The notes: a model not told the origin generated them from the sequence alone. Positions 26,593-36,482 are shown, numbered from the stretch's first letter. The stretch is 64,000 bases of DNA from Ktedonobacter racemifer DSM 44963 (GCF_000178855.1 NZ_ADVG01000001.1:3757481-3821480), one strand, 5' to 3'. Translations and numbers: made by a program.

Positions 26593-26994
26593 TTACACAG
26601 CTTGCGCCTCTCGGGTTAATTTTAAGCTTGCATTGACGGCTTCGCGAATCATCTGGGTCGTAAATGGCTTCGATAGGTACGTCTGAACACCAGCCAGGCG
26701 CGCCTTCAAGCGGTCTACAACGCCATTATGCCGCGACAGCATAATAATCGGCGTATTGCTCCAGGCAGACTTCGATCTTAAATACCGTGCAATTTCATAG
26801 CCATTCATCTTGGGCAAATCAATGTCCAGGATGACCAGATCTGGAATGCGCTCCAATTCACGATTCGTCACTGCCTGCAATGCCTCGACGCCATCATTGA
26901 ATGCTGCGACACGAAAACCTTCGCGGCGCAAACTTATCTCGACGATCTTCCGTACCGTAGGAGAGTCATCAATGATCATCACGAGTTTACTCAT
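26593..26994 (-). CDS. CheY-like single-domain response regulator
   Basis: 133 residues forming a receiver domain: IIDDSPTVRKIVE, phospho-acceptor in LVILDIDLPKMNGYE, and LSKPFT with the conserved lysine. No output domain and no neighbouring kinase, so it is an orphan whose partner is elsewhere. It resembles PilG/PilH-type or Frz-type receivers; the partner cannot be told. Confidence 0.88.
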   Translation of the reverse strand: MSKLVMIIDDSPTVRKIVEISLRREGFRVAAFNDGVEALQAVTNRELERIPDLVILDIDLPKMNGYEIARYLRSKSAWSNTPIIMLSRHNGVVDRLKARLAGVQTYLSKPFTTQMIREAVNASLKLTREAQAV

Positions 26995-27250
26995 GTTTGA
27001 CTTCCTTTTACTCTCTTTACCCCATTTGTACGTAAACCTTTTTACCTATGTCTCCCCTACCTAATTATGCATATACAGTATTATCTGGTACAATGACAAC
27101 TACTAGACAACTACATAACAACTTTGCGACGTTCCTTATAAGGATGTGCTTGATTTACAAACTCTCGCACGTCACCTGCTTTATTTTAAATTTCGCTAAG
27201 CAGAGTATTTGCACCCATGGGGCCTGCGTTTTGACATGGGGATGACAGGC

Positions 27251-30097
27251 ATGAAACCAAATCAGCGCTTACGGCGCGAGCGCGAGCTACGTGGCTGGTC
27301 ACAATCCAGGGTAGCACAAGAACTTGGCACCGATCCCGCGACGGTCAGTCGCTGGGAACGAGGGCTTTCTTTCCCTTACCCATTTTTCCGCGAACGTCTC
27401 TGTGAACTCTTTGGTAAAAATGCTGAGGAACTGGGGTTGGTTCAGGAGACGCCCGCGACCTTGCCTGTGGAAGAGAGCCTGGCTCTGCTTGCCTTTGATG
27501 GCGAACTATCACCCGTCCTTCCTATCCCACCAGATCCCATTCTCGATCCCACCATCCCTCTTCTATCCGCCATTGATGGCGAACTCATTGGGCGTGATGA
27601 TCTCTTGCAGTCTATTCGCGACCAGCTGAGCGACGCGACTCGTGGTCCGGCGTTTGTCGCGCTCAACGGCCTTCCTGGTGTGGGCAAAACCTCCCTGGCC
27701 GTCGCCCTGGTGCATGATCCCTCTCTACAGCAAACCTTTAGCGATGGCATTCTCTGGGCCGGGCTTGGTCCTCATCCTGAGGTCCTGGAACATCTCAGCC
27801 GCTGGGGCACATTCCTGCATGTCGATGAGGCCTCCCTCCCTAATAAGGAGAGTTGTGAGTCCTGGGCACAGGCCATCCGCTTCGCCATTGGGCAGCGCCG
27901 TATACTGATTGTTATCGATGATGTCTGGCAGGTCGAAGATGCCCTGAGCTGCCAGATTGGCGGCCCCAACTGCGCGTTTCTGTTGACCACTCGCTTTCCC
28001 CATATCGCGCTCCATTTTGCCGCTGGTAACACCACCCCGGTTCACGAGCTGGCCGAAAATGATGGCCTGGCCCTGCTGGCCCGGCTCGCGCCATACGTGG
28101 TCCAGGACGAGACCGAGAGCGCGCTGGCGCTGGTCCGCTCCGTTGGCGGCCTCCCTCTTGCTCTGACCCTGATCGGCAAATACTTACGCATTCATTCGTA
28201 TGGTCGCCAGCCTCGCCGCATCAACGCGGCTCTCACGCGCCTGCGCGACGCGCGAGAACGCCTGCAAATCAGTGAGCCACGCTCACTCATTGACCGGCAT
28301 ACCAGCCTTACGCCCGAGAGCCGTGTCTCACTCCAGGCCATTATTGAGGTCAGCGACGCCCTGCTCGATCTACCTGCACGCACCGGCTTACGCGCTCTCT
28401 CTGTCTTCCCGGCTAAACCGAATAGCTTCTCCGAGGAGGCCGCGCTGGCGGTCATGGCCCTCTCTCAGGAGGTACTCGATACACTTTCGGATGCTGGACT
28501 GCTAGAGAGCAATGGCCCCAATCGCTATACCCTGCATCAGACTATCGCCGATTACGCCCGCGTCCTGCTTGAGGATAGCGAGGTCTATACGCGCTTTGTG
28601 CAGTATTTTATCTCCTACCTGGAGGAGCATACCCAGGACTATTCTCTGCTAGACCAGGAGAGCCGCAACACCCATATCGCGCTGGAACTGGCGCATACCC
28701 GTCAGATGCACGATGCCTTTCTGCGTGGCGTCAAGGCCAGCAGCCCCTATCTCTTCGTGCGTGGCCGCTATTCAGAGGCCGAAAAGTATTTTTCGACTGC
28801 GCTAGAACTGGCGCTCTCGCTGCAACGTTTGTCGGATGCTACTGTTTTTCTGCGCGACCTGGGGCGCATCGCCCATACGCGCGGCAATTATCTCCAGGCT
28901 GAGACATACTATCAGCGCGGCCTCCAACTGGCGCACCAACAACAAGATGAGCTCGCTATCAGCAGGCTCCTCACACACCTGGGAACGATTATGCACCGTC
29001 GGGGCCTCTTCAGCGAAGCCATTGCCTATTTTGAAGACGGAATGCTTCACACGCGTCACACGGGCGACCAGGAACAACTCTCCTATATTCTCCTAGGGCT
29101 GGCCCAGTCCCATGGTAGCCTGGATCATTATAAGCAGGCCGAGGAGTACGCCTGGGAGAGTCTGGAAATCGCACACTCCCTCGGCAATGGCGAGCATCTC
29201 GCGGACGTCCTCCACCGGTTAGGAACACTGATCTATGAACGGGGCGATTATGAACAGGCCCTGGGCCTGCTCTTTGAGAGCCTCAATCAGGCTAGCCTGA
29301 TCGCTCACCGGGAGAAGATATGCCATATCCTCAACAATATTGGCTGTGTTCTGGGTGAGCTGGGAGACTTTCCTCAGTCCGAGCGCTATTTCCAGGAGGC
29401 TCAGGAACTGGCACAGCAGATCAACGCCCAGGAGATCCTCTGCAATATCCTAGGCAACCTGGGCTACGTTGCCAATGAGTGTGGAGAATATGAGAAGGCC
29501 GAGCCATTTCTGCGTGAGGGTCTGGCTCTAGCCAGCAAAATAGGTCATTCCGTCTCAATTTGCGAATGCCTGGAAAGTCTGGGCACACTTGCGCGCAACC
29601 GTCGCGACTATACCCAGGCCGAGAAATACTACCAGGAAGGCCTGGTACGCGCGCGCATGATGAATAATAAACGCGTGATCATTAATATGCTCACAGGTCT
29701 AAGCGCCACCATGATAGCTTGTATACGCTACACAGATGCCGAAGGCTATCTTGAAGAGGGCCTGGCCCTGGCGCGCGACATTCATCGTCCACGCCAGCTC
29801 TGCAACCTGCTCTATGAGTATGGCAAGTTAGAGGACTGTCGCCAGCAACCACAACGCGCACGCGTCTATTTCCAGGAGATGCTCACAACGCCTTCCATCG
29901 GCGAGGAAGTCATGGCGCGCGCACGCTATGGCCTGGCGCGTACCGCGGCCCTCGAGGGAGATTACACGACCGCTCACCAGTTGGGCAATACCAGTGCGAC
30001 CTTCTTCGCCCAGCAGCATCATCGCTTAAGCAAGGAAGCGCGGCTCTGGTTGGACAGCTTGCCTCTCTCGCAGGAGGAGAAAGCCTCAGAATATTAA
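27251..30097 (+). CDS. HTH-NB-ARC-TPR regulator (STAND ATPase)
   Basis: About 948 residues. Start taken at ATG 27251 (MKPNQRLRRERELRGWSQ); ATG 27236 and TTG 27209 are in-frame alternatives. An XRE-type helix-turn-helix (SQSRVAQELGTDPATVSRWE) opens the protein. An NB-ARC ATPase follows with P-loop NGLPGVGKTSLAV near residue 138, Walker B ILIVIDDVW and a GLPLAL motif. The rest is about a dozen TPR repeats of the A....Y..A...Y..GL type. Such STAND proteins switch on when the repeats sense a ligand or protein. The DNA-binding N-terminus suggests a transcription regulator. Targets unknown. Confidence 0.87.
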   Translation: MKPNQRLRRERELRGWSQSRVAQELGTDPATVSRWERGLSFPYPFFRERLCELFGKNAEELGLVQETPATLPVEESLALLAFDGELSPVLPIPPDPILDPTIPLLSAIDGELIGRDDLLQSIRDQLSDATRGPAFVALNGLPGVGKTSLAVALVHDPSLQQTFSDGILWAGLGPHPEVLEHLSRWGTFLHVDEASLPNKESCESWAQAIRFAIGQRRILIVIDDVWQVEDALSCQIGGPNCAFLLTTRFPHIALHFAAGNTTPVHELAENDGLALLARLAPYVVQDETESALALVRSVGGLPLALTLIGKYLRIHSYGRQPRRINAALTRLRDARERLQISEPRSLIDRHTSLTPESRVSLQAIIEVSDALLDLPARTGLRALSVFPAKPNSFSEEAALAVMALSQEVLDTLSDAGLLESNGPNRYTLHQTIADYARVLLEDSEVYTRFVQYFISYLEEHTQDYSLLDQESRNTHIALELAHTRQMHDAFLRGVKASSPYLFVRGRYSEAEKYFSTALELALSLQRLSDATVFLRDLGRIAHTRGNYLQAETYYQRGLQLAHQQQDELAISRLLTHLGTIMHRRGLFSEAIAYFEDGMLHTRHTGDQEQLSYILLGLAQSHGSLDHYKQAEEYAWESLEIAHSLGNGEHLADVLHRLGTLIYERGDYEQALGLLFESLNQASLIAHREKICHILNNIGCVLGELGDFPQSERYFQEAQELAQQINAQEILCNILGNLGYVANECGEYEKAEPFLREGLALASKIGHSVSICECLESLGTLARNRRDYTQAEKYYQEGLVRARMMNNKRVIINMLTGLSATMIACIRYTDAEGYLEEGLALARDIHRPRQLCNLLYEYGKLEDCRQQPQRARVYFQEMLTTPSIGEEVMARARYGLARTAALEGDYTTAHQLGNTSATFFAQQHHRLSKEARLWLDSLPLSQEEKASEY

Positions 30098-30316
30098 CGT
30101 GCCAAATATGTCTTCGCTATAGGTCCAGAGAAAAACCTATGCGCTAAACCTCTTTTAAGTCACTATCCGAACATGATACAATAATCCCATTGCAAAACTG
30201 GGTTGGATTTCCTTATTTTCAAATCGTAGAGTTTTACTGCTTTGATCTGGCCATGGATCACTTCGCCAGGGAATCGGGCAGGCTCCATTAAGAAGAAATA
30301 AAGCATAGATGTTAGC

Positions 30317-31693
30317 ATGCTAGATATTATTATCAGGCTGGCTCAAGATTTTCGTGCTCAGCACAAACAACTGTATATGGTAGGTGGGACGGTACGCGAC
30401 GTGCTTCTTCAACGTGGCGAGTCCGCCGACGCCGACCTGGCCACTGATGCTCTTCCAGAAGAAATCAAACGCCTGGTGGCTCCCACGCGGCCAAGTGCAG
30501 TCGTCCTGGTAGGCGAGCGCTTTGGGACGGTACGCCTCATTTACGAGAGCAACAACATTATCGAAATTACGACCTTTCGCAGCGAACGCTATAATCCAGA
30601 GTCGCGTAAGCCAGAGGTGTGCTTTGGAACCGATCTGGCGGAAGATCTGCAACGGCGTGATTTCACCATTAATGCTCTTGCACGCGATCCCCTCAATGGA
30701 TCCATTATTGATCTCTTTGCGGGACGCCAGGACCTTGAGGAGCATATCATACGCGCCGTTGGTAACGAGCCGGATAAGCGCTTCGATGAAGATCCTCTAC
30801 GCCTTTTGCGCGCCATTCGTTTCGCCGCGCAACTGGACTTCGAAATCGAGTCTTCGACCTGGCAGTCAATCAAACGCCAGGCCAACAAATTACAGAAGAT
30901 CAGTCGCGAGCGTATCCGTGACGAGATGAACAAGCTCCTGGTCTCGGCGCATCCGGCTAAGGGCCTGGATCTCCTGGTAGAGGCCGGGCTGATGGAGTAT
31001 ATCATGCCCGAGGTCATGGAGTTGCGTGGCGTCAGTCAGCAGCCTACTCCGCGCGCGGCCTCCTCCAAGGATGTATACGCCCATGTGCTGCGCGTCGTCG
31101 AGCGCACTCAGCCAAAGCTGAAGAATCGCTGGTGTGGCCTACTGCACGATATCGCCAAGCCCCGCACCAAGAGTGTTGAAGATCACAAGGTTCACTTCTT
31201 TGGCCACGAGGATGTCGGCGCGCACATGGCCCGCGATATTCTCAAGCGCCTGCACTTTGACCGCGAGTTTATCGACTCGGTCTCCCGCGTGGTGCGCCTG
31301 CACATGCGCGCTAATGCCTATACTATCGATTGGACCGATGGCGCGGTACGCCGCCTAATGCTCGACGCCGATCACGATCTACCAACACTGCTCGATCTCT
31401 CGAGCGCCGATATTACAAGCTATCGCGTTGACAAGGTCGCGCGGGCAACCGCACGCGTCGCGGAGCTTACCGAGCGCTGCCAACGCTTGCGCGAGGAGGC
31501 CGAACGTGTTCCCATCAAGAGTCCACTGGATGGCAATGAGCTGATGCAACTCTTTGAGCGCGGCCCCGGCCCCTGGCTCCGCCCATTAAAAGAGTACCTG
31601 CTGAGCCTGGTCATTGATGGCGCGCTGGCCTCTGATGACAAGGAGCGTGCGGTCAGCCTGGCCAAAGAGTTCGTTGAGCGCGAAAAGCTTTAA
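30317..31693 (+). CDS. cca: CCA tRNA nucleotidyltransferase with HD domain
   Basis: 458 residues. The head domain has MVGGTVRDVLL, the catalytic DADLAT pair, GERFGTVRL, RRDFTINALA and DPLRLLRAIRFAAQLDF. An HD domain follows (GLLHDIAKPRTKS near residue 274, then FFGHEDVGA). This is a class II tRNA nucleotidyltransferase adding or repairing the 3' CCA. It fits with the tRNA-Phe in this window, which lacks an encoded CCA. A poly(A) polymerase role is possible from sequence alone but less likely. The gene starts a short unit with nif3-like and PLD-like genes. Confidence 0.92.
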   Translation: MLDIIIRLAQDFRAQHKQLYMVGGTVRDVLLQRGESADADLATDALPEEIKRLVAPTRPSAVVLVGERFGTVRLIYESNNIIEITTFRSERYNPESRKPEVCFGTDLAEDLQRRDFTINALARDPLNGSIIDLFAGRQDLEEHIIRAVGNEPDKRFDEDPLRLLRAIRFAAQLDFEIESSTWQSIKRQANKLQKISRERIRDEMNKLLVSAHPAKGLDLLVEAGLMEYIMPEVMELRGVSQQPTPRAASSKDVYAHVLRVVERTQPKLKNRWCGLLHDIAKPRTKSVEDHKVHFFGHEDVGAHMARDILKRLHFDREFIDSVSRVVRLHMRANAYTIDWTDGAVRRLMLDADHDLPTLLDLSSADITSYRVDKVARATARVAELTERCQRLREEAERVPIKSPLDGNELMQLFERGPGPWLRPLKEYLLSLVIDGALASDDKERAVSLAKEFVEREKL

Positions 31694-31736
31694 CATCTTA
31701 TGCAATTCCTAGACAAACAGGAAGCGAGAACGTCCG

Positions 31737-32501
31737 ATGAGTGCCCTCCGCGATGACGTTGTGCAGTTTCTCAATACGCATCTCAATATCAGCGCCTTCC
31801 GTGATTACTGCCCAAATGGCATGCAGGTCATCGGCAAGCCAGAGGTCAGACGCGTGGCTCTGGGCGTGAGCGCAAACCTTGAGTGCTTTCGCATGGCCGC
31901 CGCCGCGGGTGCCGACATGCTGATTACCCATCATGGCCTCTTCTGGGAGAATATGCCCCGCGAAATCGGCGTCATGATGAAGGGGCGTCTCAAGCTCCTC
32001 TTTGAGCACGATATCACCCTGCTTGGCTATCACCTCCCCCTCGATGCCCATCCTGAGATAGGTAATAACGTGCTCTGGCTACAAAAACTCGGTTTTACCC
32101 TTGAGGGAGTCAACTTTGCCAGTTCTCGCGGTAAGGCCATTGGCGCGATAGGGACCGCGCCTCAACGCACGGTCCTGCGCGAACTGGTCGAGGAGATCGC
32201 CAAAGCGGCTGGCACTCAGCCCCTGGTCTATGAATATGGACGCCAGACGGTACGTCGCCTGGGAGTGGTGACTGGTGGTGGACCCGGCTACCTGCTTGAG
32301 GCCATAGCCGCTGGCTGTGACACCTTCCTGACAGGCGAGACCGACGAGCCGACCGAGGCATACGCGCGCGAGGAGGGTGCCAATTTTATCTCGATTGGAC
32401 ACTACAATTCTGAGAAGATCGGTATCCGGGCCATTGGGCCTCTACTGGAGCGCCAGTTTGAGGTCGAAACCCTCTTCTGCGACGTCCCCAACGCAATCTA
32501 A
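31737..32501 (+). CDS. Nif3-like dinuclear metal centre protein
   Basis: 254 residues. Metal ligands fit the family: THHGLFWEN near residue 64, YHLPLDAHPEIGNN near residue 99 and SIGHYNSEKIGI near the C-terminus. The family forms ring-shaped hexamers with two metals per subunit; some members act as GTP cyclohydrolase-type enzymes but the general role is unsettled. It follows the CCA enzyme by 43 bases on the same strand. Confidence 0.9.
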   Translation: MSALRDDVVQFLNTHLNISAFRDYCPNGMQVIGKPEVRRVALGVSANLECFRMAAAAGADMLITHHGLFWENMPREIGVMMKGRLKLLFEHDITLLGYHLPLDAHPEIGNNVLWLQKLGFTLEGVNFASSRGKAIGAIGTAPQRTVLRELVEEIAKAAGTQPLVYEYGRQTVRRLGVVTGGGPGYLLEAIAAGCDTFLTGETDEPTEAYAREEGANFISIGHYNSEKIGIRAIGPLLERQFEVETLFCDVPNAI

Positions 32502-32563
32502 GCTTGTAGTGTCGTGGCGTGGAGCAGGCGATGCCCGCCCCCACGCCACGATACTACAAGCTT
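32500..32563. repeat. Long intergenic hairpin
   Basis: Arms 32500-32522 and 32541-32563 pair over 23 bp with one mismatch. The inner part has GGCGATGCC. It starts at the stop codon of the Nif3 gene and is followed by TTTTGC, so it may also terminate transcription. Confidence 0.7.
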
Positions 32564-32613
32564 TTGCAAATACATATTAGTGTTAGTGAAAATATATTGG
32601 CGAAAATATACGT

Positions 32614-34353
32614 ATGAATACAACCAGTATGCCATCACAGGATGAGCAAGAAGCCGGGCAACAGGAGCGCTGGGCCACCAGCGATTTCTCTCCCAGCACA
32701 GCACACCGGGCCGCCTTTCTCATTGATGGGCGTATGACAATGCTTGAGATGTGTATCCACTTTCTACGCGCGAAAAATTCTATTTATATCGCTGCCTGGG
32801 GCCTGACACCCAACCTCCCTGTCATACGTGGCAAGCACCACCGCGCCGGTCCTGATGGCTCCCCCGAACAAGAAGAGCTACTTATCTGGCTGCGCAAGAA
32901 GGGCCTCTCCGAAAGCGCCATCACCTTCTGGCAGGAGAGCGAGGCCCTGACCGTCACCAGCGTGCTCGGCTATGCCGCCAGGCAGGGCGTCGATGTCTGC
33001 GTCTTGCTCTGGGACTTCTTCTCGGCCCCTTTACAGGTTGGTCCCCAGCAGGTAAAAGAAGAGCTCGAGAGCTACGGCATTCGCTGCCTTACCGACAATG
33101 GCAACCGCGACCTGCTCAACCATCCCATTCAATCGTTGCACCAGAAGACGGTGGTCATAGATAATCGCTACGCCTTCGTTGGCGGCATTGACCTGATGAC
33201 CGAGCGCAATGGAGACTTTGACCGTTGGGACACCAAGGGCCACATTTACTATAATCTCTTGCGTCAGGGCCTGGACGGGCAGATGCCTCACTCCTGGCAT
33301 GATGTGCATTTTCGCTTTGAAGGGCCAGCCGTCGGGGATGTCGCCTATAACTTCTACCAACGCTGGAACGCTGTCGTGGATCGCCAGCAGCTTGATGAGG
33401 CCTTGCTCCTGTCAGCTTCCTCGAAGGATGTGCCACCCACCGATGGGCGCAAGCACGAGGCCATTCCCATTCAGGTGACGCGTACGATCCCCACCCAGAC
33501 CTATGACTTTGCTCCCGATGGTATCGCCAGTATTTTCGAGGCCTATCTCCACGCCATTGAGCAGGCTCAACACTTCATCTATCTGGAAAACCAGTACTTA
33601 TGGCGGCGAACCTTTCTCGGCTTGGACAACCCAACCTTTGGCCCACCACACGAGGACATGGAACGACTCTTGCAGGCCCTGGCGGACGCCCTGGAACGTG
33701 GAGTCCATATCGTGCTCGTCCTGCCGGACCACCCAAATGTGGGGCGCCACTTTACCGATGATGGCCTGAGCTATTTACAAGAGCTGGCTCCCGGCGCCAT
33801 TGGCGCGGGCCGACTCCAGGTCTATACCCTGGTCACAGATCACCAGGAGGAGGAAGAGGCGGAGCGCTACTATCGTCCGATCTATGTCCATGCCAAGGTC
33901 GCCATTATCGATGACTACTGGGCGACCGTTGGCTCGGCCAATCTCAACGACCGGGGCATGCGTAATGATGCCGAACTCAATATCGCCATGCAACATGAGA
34001 CCATCGCGCATGCCCTGCGCGTACTCCTGATGGCCGAACACCTAGGTGTGGTTGACGAAGATATGCTTTTTGCTATGATTGAAATTATGGGACGCCTCGA
34101 ACCCAGTGATGAGATGCACCGGGTCAGCGGCGAACTGGGGGCGCTCTGGGCCAGCCTGCAAGCTCTGCTCTCCGATCCCTACGCCTCTATGGCGGCATTC
34201 GCCAAGCAGGCTCGAACGAATCTGGAAGCTATCAGAAATGGCCATGCACTGACTGGGCATTTAGTCCCATATATCCGCCAGAACCTGGCTGACGATTATG
34301 AGCTGGCAGTTGACGCGACCAAAGGCTGGCTCTATCAGTTCTCCAAACCCTGA
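32614..34353 (+). CDS. Phospholipase D-like protein with two HKD motifs
   Basis: 579 residues. The first catalytic motif is HQKTVVIDNRYAFVGG near residue 175 and the second HAKVAIIDDYWATVGSAN near residue 428, so both halves of a PLD active site are present. There is no signal peptide or membrane segment. The length and long spacing between motifs match bacterial phospholipase D/phosphatidyltransferase proteins. It probably hydrolyses or exchanges phosphodiester head groups of lipids; a nuclease role is less likely. Confidence 0.87.
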   Translation: MNTTSMPSQDEQEAGQQERWATSDFSPSTAHRAAFLIDGRMTMLEMCIHFLRAKNSIYIAAWGLTPNLPVIRGKHHRAGPDGSPEQEELLIWLRKKGLSESAITFWQESEALTVTSVLGYAARQGVDVCVLLWDFFSAPLQVGPQQVKEELESYGIRCLTDNGNRDLLNHPIQSLHQKTVVIDNRYAFVGGIDLMTERNGDFDRWDTKGHIYYNLLRQGLDGQMPHSWHDVHFRFEGPAVGDVAYNFYQRWNAVVDRQQLDEALLLSASSKDVPPTDGRKHEAIPIQVTRTIPTQTYDFAPDGIASIFEAYLHAIEQAQHFIYLENQYLWRRTFLGLDNPTFGPPHEDMERLLQALADALERGVHIVLVLPDHPNVGRHFTDDGLSYLQELAPGAIGAGRLQVYTLVTDHQEEEEAERYYRPIYVHAKVAIIDDYWATVGSANLNDRGMRNDAELNIAMQHETIAHALRVLLMAEHLGVVDEDMLFAMIEIMGRLEPSDEMHRVSGELGALWASLQALLSDPYASMAAFAKQARTNLEAIRNGHALTGHLVPYIRQNLADDYELAVDATKGWLYQFSKP

Positions 34354-34475
34354 TCTCTTACCCTCTTGAACAAGGGACCATGAATGAGAGATAATCAGGG
34401 CCGACATTATACTATAGATCATTTATGGGTCATCAAAAGCAAACATCGAGGCTTAACTGAAGGAGTTACATCGCC

Positions 34476-34955
34476 ATGGCGAAAGAGAACAAAGCCCCAA
34501 AGCCGGAGAGCGTGTCCGCCCAACCCGCGACCACGCCCACCCCACCAGCCGCCACTAGCGGCAAGAAATCCAGGAAGACGACCAGGAGCGCGCAGATCGG
34601 CGGAACCGCTGTACGGGGAGCCAAATCAACACAGCCACGCCAGCCAATCGACAACAAGGCTTCTAAACAACAACAGGAATATGAGAGCTATAACCGCACC
34701 ATGCGCCGACGTATGGAGCAGATGGGTACAGGCCCCGAGAGCGAAGATGACCGCCTGAAAAAGATGCGCCAGAAGCGCCAGGATCGTGTCGACCGTCGCA
34801 AAGAGCGCCTGGAAGCCGAGCGCGCCAGGTTGAAGTCCGCCGCGCCCATTGGCGGCGTCAAGCTCGGGCGCCAGACCCTCTTCTTCGTGCTGGGCACGCT
34901 GGCCATCGTGGTGCTGATCATCGTGATCTTCATCATCATCCGCCACCCCTTCTAG
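34476..34955 (+). CDS. Basic coiled protein with C-terminal membrane anchor
   Basis: 159 residues. The first 60 are rich in Pro, Thr, Ala and Lys. A highly charged helical stretch (RLKKMRQKRQDRVDRRKERL, about 103-122) follows. One membrane segment ends the protein (about 131-156, LFFVLGTLAIVVLIIVIFII), so it is tail-anchored with the bulk in the cytoplasm. AAGGAG lies before the ATG. No family recognised. Confidence 0.65.
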   Translation: MAKENKAPKPESVSAQPATTPTPPAATSGKKSRKTTRSAQIGGTAVRGAKSTQPRQPIDNKASKQQQEYESYNRTMRRRMEQMGTGPESEDDRLKKMRQKRQDRVDRRKERLEAERARLKSAAPIGGVKLGRQTLFFVLGTLAIVVLIIVIFIIIRHPF

Positions 34956-34964
34956 TTACTACCC

Positions 34965-35041
34965 TTGTAAAAGAAATAGAGAACACATGGTGAACAGAGC
35001 CGAAGACTCTGTTCACCATGTGTTCTCTATTTCTTTTACAA
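34965..35041. repeat. Perfect 35-bp hairpin between convergent genes
   Basis: Arms 34965-34999 and 35007-35041 pair without a mismatch around a 7-base loop. The right arm contains the stop codon (35036-35038) of the minus-strand gene. A/T-rich ends of the arms supply T-runs on both strands, so it could be a two-way terminator for the convergent genes, though the stem is far longer than that needs. Confidence 0.85.
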
Positions 35042-35329
35042 TACTTTTGCTTCGTAGTGGCTGACCAGGCTTGAGCGCTCACCCTGGCCGCTACCTGTGC
35101 TCCCGCCACCATGATGCTCTTTGAACATCGGATGATTGGTATATTCCTCCATCGCCTCTTTCGATTCCCAGCGGGAAACGGCGAGCACGGTGTCATCTTC
35201 GCCTTTCCACAGCTCCATGCCCAGATAACCCTTAAAGTGCTTCATTCTGGGTGCCTCACGCTCAAAAGCCTCCATCATGGCCTGCATACGCTCGGCGGGA
35301 ACGGCAATCTTATTGACAGCTACAAACAT
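35036..35329 (-). CDS. Antibiotic biosynthesis monooxygenase-like protein (IsdG/HmoA type)
   Basis: 97 residues of dimeric alpha+beta barrel type: FVAVNKIAVPAER, then MKHFKGYLGMELWKGEDDTV, LAVSRWESKEAMEEY and HPMFKEHH. The pattern suits the haem-degrading or ABM group, whose members act on haem or small aromatic substrates with O2. Whether it binds haem is not shown. The stop codon lies inside a long hairpin. Confidence 0.8.
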   Translation of the reverse strand: MFVAVNKIAVPAERMQAMMEAFEREAPRMKHFKGYLGMELWKGEDDTVLAVSRWESKEAMEEYTNHPMFKEHHGGGSTGSGQGERSSLVSHYEAKVL

Positions 35330-35453
35330 TTTGTATCTCTCCTAATTTTATTGTGCTATCCTCTAATGCTATTATAGTCTCTCAAGAGAGGTTTTTTCAC
35401 GCACACACCCTTACCCTGAGTTGGTCCTAGGGGCCCGAGAAAAAGACCACACT

Positions 35454-35531
35454 GGGGTATAGTGGCAGACAGGCGGAGCCCGTCTGCCACTATACCCCTT
35501 ACCCATTAGGCGAGCTTGCAAGCCGAGGTAA
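35454..35531. repeat. Hairpin with diverged border, copy D
   Basis: A 17-bp perfect stem (35454-35470 with 35482-35498) has GGCGGAGCC in the loop. The 5' arm starts GGGGTATAGTGGCAGAC. A weak relative of the border (GGCGAGCTTGCAAGCCGAGG) follows at 35509-35528. Confidence 0.6.
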
Positions 35532-35616
35532 GCGCCACTCACACAAAAAGGCAACTAAAGTGATATAGTGAGTAAAAATCTCTCAATACATATCCTATAG
35601 AATAGGGGCATTCGCT

Positions 35617-36399
35617 ATGCACTTGACATTACTTGACATCGTCGTCCTGTTTATCTCCGCCGTTATAGGTGGCACACTCAATTCGGTCGCGGGCGGCGGC
35701 AGTTTCTTCTGTTTTCCCGCGCTGCTCTTTACTGGTCTTCCTCCCATTCAGGCTAACGCGACAAACACGCTTGCGCTCTGGCCAGGCTCTATTGCCAGTA
35801 CCAGTGCCTATTGGCAGGAGATCCGGCGCCAACGGCCCGCGATCCTGATTATCCTGCTCATCAGTAGCCTGGTTGGTGGCATTATTGGCGCGCTGGTACT
35901 ACTCGGGACACCTCAGAATACCTTTGTGCAACTGCTTCCCTTTCTCCTCCTGCTGGCAACAGTGCTCTTCGCCGCCAGCCCCTACTTTACCGCACGCCTG
36001 CGGGCTCGCATGGTAGGGAGCTCCGCCATCAGTATCCCCACTCTCATAGGAATCGCCATCGCTCAGTTCGTTATCGCCATCTATGGTGGCTTCTTTGGCG
36101 GTGGCATCGGCATTCTGATGCTGGCAACGCTGGCCCTGATGGGCATGGACAATATCCACGAGATGAACGGCGTCAAGACACTGCTGACAGTCGTCATCAA
36201 CGGGGCAGCGGCCTTCCTCTTTATTTTCAAGGGAGCCGTGCTCTGGCCACAGGCACTTTTGATGATTGTGGGCACCATCCTGGGCGGCTATGGAGGCGCG
36301 TACTATGCGCGCAAGATTGATCCACGCTATGTGCGCATCTTTGTGATTGTGGTTGGCATTCTCCTGACTATTTATTTCTTTATTCGTACCTACCTCTAA
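35617..36399 (+). CDS. TauE/SafE-family membrane exporter
   Basis: 260 residues with about eight membrane segments. The N-terminus holds the GGTLNSVAGGGSFFCFPAL pattern of the family, and a second glycine-rich motif, GGFFGGGIGILMLATLALMG, lies near residue 152. Members export sulfite, sulfoacetate or other organosulfur anions, and some have other substrates. No sulfur genes are close, so the substrate is open. Confidence 0.87.
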   Translation: MHLTLLDIVVLFISAVIGGTLNSVAGGGSFFCFPALLFTGLPPIQANATNTLALWPGSIASTSAYWQEIRRQRPAILIILLISSLVGGIIGALVLLGTPQNTFVQLLPFLLLLATVLFAASPYFTARLRARMVGSSAISIPTLIGIAIAQFVIAIYGGFFGGGIGILMLATLALMGMDNIHEMNGVKTLLTVVINGAAAFLFIFKGAVLWPQALLMIVGTILGGYGGAYYARKIDPRYVRIFVIVVGILLTIYFFIRTYL

Positions 36400-36404
36400 G
36401 AATC

Positions 36405-36482
36405 TTCGCGCCTGCGCGCTCAAGAGTAAAGTGTTGTGGATGGGAAATGGGCCGGTGGCCCATTTCCCATCCACAACACTTT
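36405..36482. repeat. Border-plus-hairpin repeat, copy E
   Basis: The border TTCGCGCCTGCGCGCTCAAG at 36405-36424 precedes a perfect 26-bp stem (36428-36453 with 36457-36482) with a GGT loop. It begins six bases after the TauE stop codon. The 5' arm starts AAAGTGTTGTGGATGGG. Confidence 0.82.

Noticed and set aside
30320..30745. Minus-strand frame inside the CCA enzyme gene
   Set aside because: A shadow of the real gene on the opposite strand.
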